Assembly (NCBI GenBank): GCA_033439255.1
Contig: CM065879.1
Location: 1,282,501 to 1,346,500, forward strand
Length of the DNA stretch: 64,000 nt
Source: Hericium rajendrae
Taxonomy: Eukaryota > Basidiomycota > Agaricomycetes > Russulales > Hericiaceae
Direction of reading: 5' to 3'
How positions within the stretch are numbered: position 1 is the stretch's first letter; the number at the start of each line of letters is the position of its first letter. Position numbers and translations under genes: made by a program. The notes beneath the pieces are model-generated. The model had not been told where the DNA came from, did not search any database, and saw only the letters and a list, made by a program, of their open reading frames with translations. Below, one piece after another: positions 33,734 through 44,407 of this stretch.

Positions 33734-36566
33734 CTATTGACCACCACGCAGCATTCTAAGCGCCAACGCCTCTTCGTCTTCCAATTTATCAAGGTCTCCT
33801 TGACCTCTCGAGTGTCCTTTCGTCTTCTTGTTCCGCTTTGAGGGAGGAGCGGCATCCGATTGTTCGCCATCGGATTGTGACGGGTAGCCGAAATCCGGTG
33901 AAACATAGCCACCATCTTCAACCCTCGCCACAGTTGGCCCCTCGTTGCCGCTGTCGTCGAGATCACTCTGCGCAGCCCGTGCCCAGATCAGCACAATAAA
34001 AATCATGAAACGCCAAATAAACGTACCCCTCGTTCTCTATTCTTCCGCTTCCGCTTCTTTTCTGTCCTCTTCTCTCTCGCCTCCTCCTTATCTCGCCAGT
34101 CAGCGTCCGCCAATTTCCCTCTCTCGCTCTCCACGAACTTCTTCCCAGCGTCGAGCGCCGCACGCTCGCCCTCGCCAAACACATCCTCCACATGCTTCAT
34201 GTCATACGCCTCGTGCGGGTTGCCTTCGTCGTCGAAGACGATCCGCGTCGGCGCGCCCTTGAACTTGAGCATCGCGCGCTTGCTCGTGCCCATCTTGAGC
34301 TTGCGCTTCGATATGTGCTCTGATGCGGGGAGCTGGTCTTCGTCGAGGCCGTGGTCGGCACGCTTCAGCGTGATGAAGTCGTCACCGTCGTCGTCGTTGA
34401 GCGCGGAGTGGTCGATCAGTTTAGTGTAGTGTTCGGAGAGGATTTTCTGATTCTTGCGCTCGAACATCCGGTCGTATTTTGTGCGTACGCGATTGACCTA
34501 TGCGAAAGGTTGCGTCAGCATGGATATCATGGTTCTGTACCGCAAGCCATACTTTTTGGTCCTTCTCAGCATCTGCTTTGGTAGGCTGAGGAGCCTCGTT
34601 CACCTCCTCTTCCGACTCGCTTGCGTCCTCTTCGCCTTCCTCCTCTTCCTCCTCCTCACCGTCGCTTTCTGGCATAAGCCTGCCCTTCGCTTTTGATACC
34701 TTAGTTTCCATCTCAGCGACCGCCCGCGATGCATTCTTCTTCGCCTTGGCCTGTTCCTTACTGAGAAACTTGATCTTGGGCACACCGGGAAGTCCGAGCG
34801 ACGCAGCATACTGCTCGACGGGGAGCTCGGTCACCTTGAAAACCGATTTGTCCTTCTGCAGATGCACGGACCGCACGTATGAAACGAATGCCTGTGAAAT
34901 CCCAGCTCGTCAGAAAAGCACGATAAGAATGAGTTTGATCTAAAGTACCCTTTGACCGAGATACTTGATCTCCGGGTCTTGGAATGCAAGGTTCTGCAAC
35001 TGGTTATCGATGCTCTGCGTCTTGCTTGGCCGGATTTTGATCTTCTCGACCTCCAGTCCCTTCTTCTTGAACGCAGCTAGCATCCCCTCCTGCTCACTCG
35101 GCAGCAACAGCAACAAGCCCTTCCCATTGCTCTGGTACCGCGCGGTCCTGCCAACCCGATGCACATACGTCTCCACGTCCTCCGGCGCATCGACCTGCAA
35201 CACCCAGTCCACGCTCGGGAAGTCGAGCCCACGCGCCGCAATGTCCGTCGCGAACAGCACGGCATGCTGCATGCTCGTGAAGCGCGTGAACGTCTGCATG
35301 CGCGTCATCTGCTTCTGCTTCCCGTAAAGGTGGAGCAGCGGCATGCCCGGGTGCATGCGCTTGAACGTCTCGAACGCGAAGCGGACCTGCTTCGCGCTCG
35401 ACATGAAGATGAGGATCTTGCTCTGCAGGTGCGTTTTGATGAAGCTCCAGACGATGTCGAGCTTCTTGGGCAGCTCGCAGACGACGTAGTGCTGCTCCAG
35501 GCCCTTGGGGATGGCGAGCTTATCTTCGTTGTTGTCGTCGCCGCCTTGGATTGAAGAGTCGGCATTCGCGCTGATGAACACGGGATCCTTGAGAGAGAGT
35601 CGCGCGAGGTCCTTGACGTCTTTCGTCTGGGTTGCCGAGAAGAGAAGCGTCTGGCGGGACTGCGGGAGATGTGCGAGAAGGGCGGTGAGGGTGCGCTGGA
35701 AACCCATGTCCAGAATTCTGTCCGCTTCGTCTAGAACTAGAGTACGAATATGATGTCAGATTGATAGAAGAGACGTTGGAGGGCTGTATGCGCACCAAGG
35801 AGCTGCAGATTGTCACTCTCGAATCCTACGGTCTGGTCCATGTGCTGGAGCAGTCGCCCTGGCGTAGCGACTAAGATGTTCATGCGAGACAGTCGATCTT
35901 TTTCTTCCGAGAGTTTCCTTCCTCCTATAATGACACCGGCCGAAAAGCTATGATAACTTCCAATTGCCCTCAACACATCGAATATTTGCGTAGCCTAAAG
36001 CAGACGTCAGTGCAGGAGATGTGTACGATATGAGTAGAACGCACGAGCTCGCGAGTCGGTGAGATGATCAGCGCGCCAAGTCCATCCTGTGGTCCCCACT
36101 TCTTCCGGTACAGAATCTCCAGGATGGGGATAAGAAACGCGAGAGTTTTCCCGCTGCCTGTACGAGCAGCACCTAGCACATCTTTTCCCTTCAGCGAAAC
36201 GGGGATGCTCTTCGCCTGGATATCTGTCATCTGCACGAAGAAGGTCTTCTTCAGGCCTTAAAATGAATCAATACGTGCACGTCTGCAGAATAGATAGCTC
36301 CCACCTTGCTTCGTCAAATCGGATATTGGCAAGTCCGCGAACGCTGAGAGGTCTGCAGGCGGATCCTATATCAAGAGCTGGGTCAATGAGAAAAGCAAGG
36401 AATAATGGACTGCTATACGCACATAGTTTTCTGCGGCCTTTTCCAGAGCTGCAATCCGCTGCTTCTCGGTGAGTTTTTTGACCTTGGATGAGCGTACCAC
36501 GTGTTGCTTCTTGTCGCCTTTACGGTGCTGTTTCCTGGGTTGAGATGGACCTGCTTCGGGATCCAT
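33734..36566 (-). CDS. DBP4: ATP-dependent RNA helicase DBP4
   Basis: Eight exons on the minus strand: 36566-36423, 36365-36305, 36256-36045, 35994-35796, 35736-34949, 34891-34553, 34497-34027 and 33967-33734; 815 residues (yeast Dbp4 has 770). The DEAD-box core is complete: a Q-motif region before [10 protein letters not shown], motif [10 protein letters not shown] at about 98-106, PTREL, TPGRLL, DEAD at 208-211, SAT at 239-241, then [13 protein letters not shown] and HRVGRTAR. The C-terminal block [17 protein letters not shown], the acidic run and the [16 protein letters not shown] region are typical of the Dbp4/DDX10 group rather than other DEAD-box proteins. The basic N-terminus and Lys-rich tail suit a nucleolar protein. 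Dbp4 works in early 18S rRNA processing with U14 snoRNA. All seven introns are 48-59 bases. The gene is divergent from BTN1. Confidence 0.93.
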
Positions 36567-36835
36567 GGCGTATCATACGGTTGCGATGATATAGTCTGAA
36601 ATTTCGAGTAGCGCAGAGGGGAGAAACGCAGTGAAGCGCTCAGCCAACGAAAACTGGAAGTCGAGCGGAGATACCGGGCCGCTGTCCCGTTGTCCCGGCC
36701 GTGTCCCAGCTCGCCGTTTCTGTCGTCCTGCTCACCCAAAGCGCTGCCATCGACACACGTCGCCAACGTGCACACGTTGAGCACGTTCGTACTTGCATGT
36801 ACTAGCGCATCAGTTAAGAGCCACGATATCATCGC
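36567..36835. promoter_or_regulatory. Short divergent promoter region, DBP4 / BTN1
   Basis: 269 bases separate the DBP4 start (minus) from the first possible BTN1 start (plus). No TATA box is evident. Shared regulatory use is inferred from arrangement only. Confidence 0.35.
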
Positions 36836-39074
36836 ATGGTAGCAGCGCATCCAGGAGACCCCCAGGTCGAAGGATACGAGCTTCACTCCGTTTCATCACA
36901 ACGCATCATGTTACCTCCGTTGACGATGCCTTCTGAATACCACGACGACGGAGATGCAGAGGCCGATCAGCATGATTCGCTGCTCACGAACACAGAGGAA
37001 GATGCGGATGTTCATTCGAAAGGTGAGCTCCATCTTCTGACAGGGTTGAATGATGGCGAGAACCATATCCAGTGCTTCGAGTGCTTCGAGTGCTTCGACA
37101 TCCTCGTCTCGGCCGGCATTGGGGCTTTGGTGTAGTCCTCGTACTCGTCCATATTCTCAAGTTTTCACCGCATGCTAACGATCTGCATACTTGCTCAGGG
37201 AATCGACGACTTCTGCTGCGACTCGGAAGCTCCTTCTTTCTGTTCGGGCTCATCAATAATGGTGTGTTGCAATGTACATCTCTGCATTCGGTTCAAACTG
37301 AATCTTCTTATGCAGTGCTATACGTCATAATTCTTTCGGCTGCTTTAGACCTCGTGCCGCCGTCAACCCCGAAGGGCATCGTCGCTTTTTGCAATATCGC
37401 CCCTGCACTTATAGCTAAGGTCGGCTGGCCCTATTTTCTCAAAGGCCGGATTCGTTACGCCAGACGTTTACTTGGATGCACTACACTCAGCATCGTGGGC
37501 ATGATTGTAAGCCTCTTCGAACCGCCTGAATTCGACCATTGAACGATATGTACTCTAGGTTGTTGCCGGGTTCAATAGCCTCACAATGAGACTCCTGGGC
37601 ATTTCTCTCGCTTCTTTTTCTTCAGGTAACACATTCATCAGTTGTAAGATGACACGCGGAGCCTGATACCCCTGATTTTGAAGGTCTGGGCGAGTTGACA
37701 TTCCTACAACTCTCTACTAGATATCATCCCCCGTCTGTCGCGGGCCACGGCGTAGGGTATGTCTTCCTTCCTTTCTCCCAACAAGGCTATAGATGCTAAG
37801 CCGTCGACAGATATTTCGCCTCTGGCACAGGTGCAGCCGGCCTTGTCGGTGCATTCCTGTGGTGGGAACTACGAGGTCTCGGCGTCCGATTTGGCGTCGG
37901 TCTTTCTTCAGTCCGTTCTCTTTTGTCCCACATCCAGCCGTTACGAATCCTAACTTCTGCGCACCAGGTCTTGCCGCTCATCATCCCGTTCATCTACTTT
38001 CTCCACCTTCCGCGACCTACAGCTTTCTCCCCAGTTGCTTTCCCGGCCTCGTACGACGATCCACTGATCGGTGCTCCCCCTACAACATCATACACCCCTC
38101 TTCCCACATCGGAAGATGAAGCTGGCGAGAACGGTGAAACTGAATCGATCCCCGTGATTCCGAAGCATAGTGCGTTGTCTTCGGCCGACAAGTGGCGGCT
38201 TGCGAAGCCTCTGCTCGCGAAGTACATGTTACCATTATGTGAGTTCATAGGCATCCATTTCGCGTAGTTAAATGCTGATGTGCGTCTAGTCTGTGTTTAT
38301 CTGGTGAGTAACAGTAAAGAGTTCCGTCTTCGTGTCTGACACATCGTCCCTCAGTTTGAGTATACTATCAATCAGGTCCGTGACGCATCGTACTGAGACT
38401 CATCTGTCTTGACATCCTGACCCTCCCCAGGGTATTGCGCCGACCTTACTCTACCCTGTTCCGTCACCCGACGACTACCCATTTATAAGCGGAATCATTC
38501 ACTCAGTCAGAGACTATTATCCTCTGTGGCAGGTGCGTTCTCCTTGCTCATTTCATCGCCCTAAATACTCAGCATCGCATAGCTGGTCTATCAAACGACC
38601 GTCTTCTTCTCCCGATCTTCGATCTCTCTGGGAATTCCTCCGATTCCAGCACGGCTCCTCTCCCTTCCCGCCATCCTCCAAGCATGCATCCTCATGGTCC
38701 TTGCATACGAATCCGCCGTGGGTTTCTTCCCCGACTCGTCGGAGGGTATCAACATTGTCATGGTCTTCTTGCTTATTTCACTCGAAGGCATCTGTGGCGG
38801 CTCGGCATAGTAAGTACAGAGCCTGTTACCTACATCCGTACACGTCCTGATCCTCGACCGCAGCGTGAACGTCTTCTACCGCGTCAACCAAGAACCACAT
38901 CGCCCGGGCATGGACCCAGAGCGCGCGAAGCAAGAGAAGGAGTTCAATATTGGCTCGATCGGGCTCTCGGACTCGCTGGGCATCCTTGCGGCGTCTTTGG
39001 TAGCAGTGCCGACTGAGATAGAGTTGTGCAAGGCCCAGGTCAACCGGGGCAAGACGCTTTGTAGGGGACTGTAG
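36836..39074 (+). CDS. BTN1: Battenin, CLN3/BTN1 vacuolar membrane protein
   Basis: Twelve exons: 36836-37022, 37199-37261, 37316-37506, 37559-37625, 37684-37756, 37811-37910, 37968-38238, 38290-38303, 38355-38375, 38431-38532, 38583-38809 and 38864-39074; 508 residues. Family signatures include RLGSSFFLFGLINN, VLYVIILSAALDLVP, LGELTFLQLSTRYHPPSVAG, YFASGTGAAGLVGAFLWWEL, YLFEYTINQGIAPTLLYPVP and DYYPLWQLVYQTTVFFSRSS, then GGSAYVNVFYRV near the end. About ten hydrophobic segments are visible, with a Ser/Pro-rich cytosolic loop in the middle. CLN3/Btn1 sits in the vacuole or lysosome membrane and affects luminal pH and basic amino acid or glycerophosphodiester transport. The start is uncertain: ATGs at 36836, 36908 and 36926 are in frame. 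Exons 8 and 9 are only 14 and 21 bases. Confidence 0.9.
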
Positions 39075-39207
39075 ATCGCGAATATTTGCTTTGCATATGT
39101 GGGTGATCAAAATCTGCTGTAATTATACTCGTGTGGGACTGACGCGACGTGTAGGCGATGATATATTTTGCAGACGACAACATAACTTACGACCAGCATA
39201 CGCACGA

Positions 39208-39790
39208 CTACGTATTAATCTCATAATTATGGAATACGTCTGGTTTCGCGTTAGCTCGGCTCGCTCGAAGGTCAGTCCGGTCAAACGACGCACTCGGAAT
39301 CTCAGGCATCCATGGCGCCTTGTACTTCATAAAGAACTCGCCCTTCGGCGGGAGCACATTGATCGCGTCGTCGAGCGTTCCGTGGAAAACGTAGGTGTTC
39401 TCACCCGCGTGGGCCTGGAACAAGTCAGTGCCTTCATTCTGACCAAGTCAACTGGCTATTACATACCCCATACTCCATGATCCCACTCCCACAGTCCACG
39501 CAGAACTCCCTAGTGAGCAGCGTGCCCGAGCCGTTGTCCGACTCGTGTTTCTTCGGAACGCCTGTCATATAAGTGAACGCGCGCCGTGGGATCTTGGCTG
39601 TGATGCCGTTCTCCGTGCCTGTGAACTTCTGCAACGCCGTGAAGATGAGTACAGGTGCACAGAAGCTAGGAGTCGTGCGGTGTACCTTGCAGTTAAAGCA
39701 GTGGCAGACGGAGGTGCGCGCGTCGTCTGGCGAGGCTAGGTCGATTTCGTAGGTGATTGCGCGGCAGTAGCACGATCCTATGTACTTCAT
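39208..39790 (-). CDS. GFA / CENP-V family zinc-binding protein
   Basis: Three exons on the minus strand: 39790-39686, 39628-39467 and 39414-39208; 157 residues. The zinc cysteines of the glutathione-dependent formaldehyde-activating (GFA, DUF636) fold are visible: GSCYCRAITYEI, VCHCFNC and REFCVDCGSGIMEYG, followed by YVFHGTLDD and WMPEI near the end. Most fungal members have no proven substrate; some relatives bind glutathione adducts or small electrophiles. The first intron (57 bases) is a multiple of three and has no in-frame stop, so reading through would add 19 residues. I removed it because NCKKFTG with FGITAKIP-like continuation is the family pattern and the insertion would fall between two zinc ligands. 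The gene is divergent from TMA7. Confidence 0.82.
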
Positions 39791-40234
39791 GGCAGGCGAA
39801 GGAGTGTTATTTCAGGCTATAGATCGAGTACTGTGGTAACGAGGATTCCGTTTGGAGGGAGAGGGAGGCGGTTTGTTTCAGAGGGAAGTAGGGATGACGT
39901 CACAAGCGCAGGCCGTCGACGTGGTGGCCTTCGTCCTCCGCCAGTCCCCCCACACATACGATAATCGGAATAATAAGAGGGACGGCTTGTTTAGTCGAAG
40001 TTTAACGCGCATACTGTACTTTGAACCTGCTGCGTAGCAGCATAGTCCGCACGATGCAAAACAAGTCGGTTCGTTGGATGACTGTCACGGAGCAACTGCA
40101 TTGGCGCCCGATTAGCGCCGGAGAGAGTGTTCCGATAAGATAAGATAAGATAGCGGTTTTTGTGAGCTTGTGTTTGCCACGCCGCCAGCTTGGGCCTTCC
40201 TGATCCTCTTCACCTCTTACCATCACCGTACACG
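39791..40234. promoter_or_regulatory. Divergent intergenic region, GFA / TMA7
   Basis: 444 bases between two divergent start codons. Contains GATAAGATAAGATAG-type repeats around 40135-40152 (GATA-like words) and a pyrimidine-rich leader before TMA7 (CCTCTTCACCTCTTACCATC), common in translation-related genes. The regulatory role is inferred. Confidence 0.4.
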
Positions 40235-40676
40235 ATGTCTGGCAGACAAGGCGGGAAGCTGAAGCCTCTCAAGGTGTGTTGATCTTGTTTGTCATTCTCA
40301 GGCCTTTGTCGCTCAACATGAATCGGACTATTAGGCACCAAAGAAATCCCAGAAGGACGAGGATGAGGAAGATGCCGCCTTCAAGGCGAAGAAGAAGGCA
40401 GAGCAGGACGCATTGAAGGCTGCTCGGGATAAGGGTATGTCCTCCGCATGTATAGCAAGGTTGGGTGGTTTCGCTCACCTGGTTTTTCCCGATAGCTCTC
40501 AAAGGTGTGTATTTTACTAGATGATTTGTCACCACATGGATAGCGTACTCAATCATACGCATCGTGGTACCAGGTGGCGCACCCGGAGGTGGCATCAAGA
40601 AGTAAGCACAGTCTTGCCTTTATCTACTCTCCGATGCGAGCGTGATCCGATTACATCCAGGTCTGGGAAGAAATGA
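40235..40676 (+). CDS. TMA7: Translation machinery-associated protein 7 (TMA7)
   Basis: Five exons: 40235-40273, 40335-40434, 40497-40505, 40574-40601 and 40661-40676; 63 residues, almost the same as yeast Tma7 (64). The product starts MSGRQGGKLKPLKAPKK, continues with an acidic-basic helix (EDAAFKAKKKAEQDALKAAR) and ends GGAPGGGIKKSGKK, the family hallmark. Tma7 associates with ribosomes and affects translation; it has no enzymatic domain. The protein is too short and too divided to show as a long open frame, and only the spliced reading recovers it. The third exon has just nine bases, giving A-L-K-G at the junctions. A pyrimidine-rich leader precedes the ATG. Confidence 0.92.
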
Positions 40677-41299
40677 TGCTCGAGAGCATAAATGTTCACT
40701 TGGTCGACACGGGGCCCAGGCCACGCTCCTTGTATCGTAGTATTCCTGGGTAGGGTTATTCCGTCGATGGAGGGTTGTTGTAATTTCGGGCGTATATCGA
40801 TGAGTGGTGTGTTCGTCCGCGGCTGTCTGATGTGCTCGATCTGTCATCGCGCGATAACACGGTGAGTTTGTCCATTTAGATTCCTGAAAATATACGGTCG
40901 CAGCTATGACCCCAGAATTGGCAGATTATTCTTGGCGCTGCATCCTTCCTCCACATAAGAATCCTGTCATCCTTCAGCGTTGACATCTGCGGACTGCATA
41001 ATCTGAACGATATATTTCTTGCGCAGAACGCAATCAATGAACCTGGTGTCCTTCAGACTCACGTCTTTCTTGAACACAAAGTGACTATCTTCTACGAAAC
41101 GTTCAACATTGGATGCCGAGTCTTCTGCAAATACAGCGTGGTGCCATTGATCATCGACCACAACCTCGACCGCGTAGCTTCACATGGCTTACCTCCGCCC
41201 GCAGGTGCACGGGGCTATATAACCCTAGCAATTTCGCGCAACTTATCCATCAGCACGAAATCCCAGTTACATATATGCCTCCTGCTGCCACCAAAGGAC
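40677..41299. other. Intergenic, TMA7 3' side
   Basis: No gene recognised. The part after about 41080 may belong to the decayed methyltransferase that follows, but no conserved piece is visible there. Confidence 0.35.
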
Positions 41300-42290
41300 A
41301 CATGCGTCCAGCCCGGTCTCCTTGAAACAGCGCAAGGCCTCCGTGCGCACGCTTGTCGCACTCATCGCGAACATAGCCGAGGATGCGATGTCCACCTGGG
41401 AGGAGCACGAGGAGACGATGCCGATGCTTGAGGACCTCGCGGAGGACAAGATGTCCTCGTCTGCCTTGCGACGCGTGATGCGGTTGCTCGACAGCTCGTG
41501 CTTCCAGTTGACCACGATGCTGTCGCCGGTCTTCTTGACCGTGATGTCGGTGGGATGAAAATAGCTGACCCTCGAAGCTGCGTACCTTGGCTGACGGTGA
41601 ACAGTGCACGCTCGCCCTTATCTAGGCGGCGTCTTGCGCGTGGCGGTGGAGGCGAAAGTCGCGGATGTCCTCGGTGGGAAGCTAAAGGGTGCCCATGTCA
41701 TGGAGATCGCGAAGACACCGGGCTGGACCAGAACAAGCTGTCGCGCATCCTGCGCGGCTTGGCCGTCAAGCACTGTTGGCATGAAGGTATGACTCGCGTC
41801 GTCGCCTTTGCAACAGGTTTGTTGACCTGTCTTGGGCTAGTTTCATAATTGCGAATACCCGCGTGTCCTACGGCCTACGTTCTGCATGTCCTTTCTCTGA
41901 ATGCTCAGCGATCCACCTGGGCAAGATGAACCAAGCGGGCTACGCCAATCTCTTGGAAAAATTATTCGACCCGACTATAGGTCTTCGCAAGATCCAACGA
42001 AGTCTGTAGTCAGTTTTGGGATCAGAAATGATATGCCAAACGCGAGGCTGTTCGAGTACTGCGCGAAACATCTCCTGATGGACCTCAACATGATGCTCGT
42101 GGCGAACGCCAAGGAGCGTTCCGCCTAGGACGTCGCCAGCCTCGCGGACCGCGTGGGCTGCAGTTGGGACTGCGTGGAGACGGGGATCGCTCGTGAAGTT
42201 GAAAGCGAAATGATGTGGTTTGCGATGGATTCGTGGAAGGAAGCCGAAGATTACTATAAAGAAGGTATTGGTATAAAAGAACCATAGCAC
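41300..42290 (+). pseudogene. Decayed O-methyltransferase (plant/fungal type)
   Basis: Pieces of a sterigmatocystin/caffeate-type O-methyltransferase lie in order on the plus strand in changing frames. First comes RTLVALIANIAEDAMSTWEE with MLEDLAEDKMSSSALRRVMR. Next are LGGVLRVAVEAKVADVLGGK and, one base out of frame, TGLDQNKLSRILRGLAVKHC (dimerisation and winged-helix part). Then come LGKMNQAGYANLLEKL and, near 42040-42160, RLFEYCAKHLLMDLNMMLVANAKERSA with an in-frame stop before DVASLADRVG (the C-terminal 'LL-D-LNMM' helix). The central Rossmann part with the SAM-binding glycine motif is missing between about 42000 and 42030. With several frame changes, a stop and a missing catalytic core, it cannot make an active enzyme. 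Confidence 0.7.
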
Positions 42291-42601
42291 AGCAGGCGCA
42301 TATGCACGGTTAGATCGACATTCGAGAAGTGGTGCACTCCTGGTGGTGTTGAATCGTGAAATGTGATGATTGAATGAATGCAAGATAAATTACACACTGG
42401 ATCCAGTCAGCGAGATAACATTATACACGGAAGCAAGTTTCTGTCGAAAACCTCGCGACGCCCCGAAGTGAGGGATACCAAACAAGCGCAAGCGACAGAC
42501 AGAAAAGAGAAGCAAAAAACGCAAAGCAGCGATCCAACTGCCTCTCGCGCTTGCTTTGTCCATCTCTTCCAATCCAAGACAAGCATGCCAGATGCCATAG
42601 A
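42291..42601. other. Intergenic, 3' side of the TB2/DP1/HVA22 gene
   Basis: Contains the likely 3'-UTR of the minus-strand gene. Nothing else seen. Confidence 0.4.
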
Positions 42602-43696
42602 TTAATCCGTCTTCACCCTCTCATACCCATCATGCGACGCTCCACCCCATCCCCCAAACCACCCGCTTGACCGCCTAGTCTGAGCCAGCGGACGGTCCTG
42701 CGACGGCCCCTCCGCATCGCTCGGCACCTCGACTTCCTCAAACCCGCGCCCTGCATTACCACGATCCCGCAAAGATTCGGAGCTCGACGTCCTCGTCCGC
42801 CCAGACGCAGCAACTCCACGATCGCCCAGCAACGGCGAGCCAACGTCGTACCCCTCCACGACGCCCTCGCCCAGCGCGGCGAGCTCCGCCTCGAGCTGGC
42901 GCCGCCGCTCAAGCACCGACTGCGTCGTCGACGACGAGGACGACACGACGCGCGACGGCCCCGCCGGCGGCGAGTGGAACGCCTGCTCGTCCTCCGCGCG
43001 CGCGGCCGCGGCCGGCTGGCTCTGCGCCTGGCGGAGCAGCGCCGCGCCGGACGCAATGACGGAGGGCCCGAACGCGCCCCAGAGGCTGCCGAGCATCTGC
43101 GCGGGCCCGCTGACGGGGTCCGCGAGCGTCGGCGGCTGCGCGGCGGTCTGCGGCTGGTTCTGCATGCCCATGGCGGCGGCGTCCCAGAGCGCGTGCAGCT
43201 TCTCCTGGATGAATGCGAGCGCGCGTGCGCGCAGCGAGGCCAGGGCTGCATCGATCTGGGTCTCGTGGGCGTGGAGGAAGGGCGCGAGGTGGGCGCGGTA
43301 GATGTAGGTTGAGCCGGCGGTCTGTGGGAGGGCGAGGTAGAGGAGGAAGAGGGTCTTGATGGTGTGGTAGAGTGGGATCCTACGGGGTCGTCAGGACAAT
43401 TTGACAGCGCACAAAATGAGAAGAATGGCTGCCGCGTCAGCTCAGAGGGAAATACTGACCAGGAGATCATCCATTCAGCGACGTACTCGACGCCAACTAT
43501 GCAGCCGAGAACAGACCAGTACATGAGCCATCGCTCCAAGTCGTCCTCCGATGCAGGGCGTTGTGAGAGGGTTTTGAAGGAGGCATAACCAGGGTAGATG
43601 AAGGCCGATAATGAGCTGTTATACCATCAGTACGGCGCCTGCAGCAGCGCAGCACTGAACTCACCTAACAATACGAGCAATGAGATACAGCAACAT
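42602..43696 (-). CDS. TB2/DP1/HVA22 (Yop1/REEP-like) ER membrane-shaping protein
   Basis: Three exons on the minus strand: 43696-43665, 43615-43460 and 43379-42602 (introns of 49 and 80 bases); 321 residues. The first 110 residues carry the family core: FIYPGYASFKTLSQ, then DLERWLMYWSVLGCIVGVEY, IPLYHTIKTLFLLYLALP and GSTYIYRAHLAPFL, with hydrophobic hairpins that wedge into the membrane. Proteins of this family curve tubular ER. The tail of about 200 residues is Ala/Gln-rich, then Ser/Arg-rich, ending SSGWFGGWGGASHDGYERVK. Yeast Yop1 has only 180 residues, so this belongs to the longer REEP1-4-like type often found in basidiomycetes. The start is the first ATG giving the short first exon, and a normal leader precedes it. 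Confidence 0.86.
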
Positions 43697-44407
43697 CTGT
43701 GTCGTTACTGGAGAAGATGCTACTTCTTTGTAGCACGTCTACGTTAAGAGTTGTGTTCTAGTCCAGAGCTGAGGGCGTTATGTTCGTGAAAGAGGTGAAG
43801 GTAGAGAAGGAGGAATCAAGTCGGTGGTAGGGTCGGGCAGGGTGCCGGTCGTGTCAAAATAAGGGTGGGTCAGACGTCGCTATCAGGCTGAATCTCCGAA
43901 GGCGAGGTGTCGTCGCGCACGTTATCCGAGGCGTGGTCGTTGTCGATGGATGAGATTGCTGAGGAGGGAAGATAGAGGGAAGAATTGAGGAGGACTCGGA
44001 GAGGAGCACGCGTCCGGCAGGTGCGCGCCTGTCCAAAGACGTAACCGCTCGTCGGCGCCTATTCATATTTTGTCTCCGTTCCTTCATCTGCTCCATGATC
44101 GACAGTACGTTCGTCTCGGCATCACACTGGACAGTCAACAGAATGCATTGACCATAAATTACAACAGTCGTCGAGAAATAGACAGGCATCTAGCCAAGAG
44201 CTCGAGACGCTCTGACACAGGGTACTGAAAGAGCGGATGCCGCCGCATTTGGTGCTCACTGGCACCCTATACGGTCTTGCAGTCTCCGCTTGGCCTCCAG
44301 AGCAATGCTTGTGTTCCTCTTGCAGACATACATAGACAGGATAATATAGGACGGTCGACCGCTTTGGAAGTTCTTTTTCTCACTCCGAGCTCATCATTTA
44401 GCTCGCC
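43697..44407. other. Intergenic, nothing recognised
   Basis: A minus-strand frame at 43854-44189 has no family resemblance. The region probably holds the promoter of the TB2/DP1/HVA22 gene and otherwise nothing recognisable. Confidence 0.4.

Noticed and set aside
37065-37110. Short TGCTTCGAG triplet repeat
   Set aside because: Three copies only, lying in an intron of BTN1; simple slippage is enough to explain it.
42613-43539. Minus-strand 308-codon frame rich in Ser/Arg/Pro
   Set aside because: An alternative frame of the TB2/DP1/HVA22 gene. The frame 42602-43379 carries the conserved family core and joins the upstream exons.
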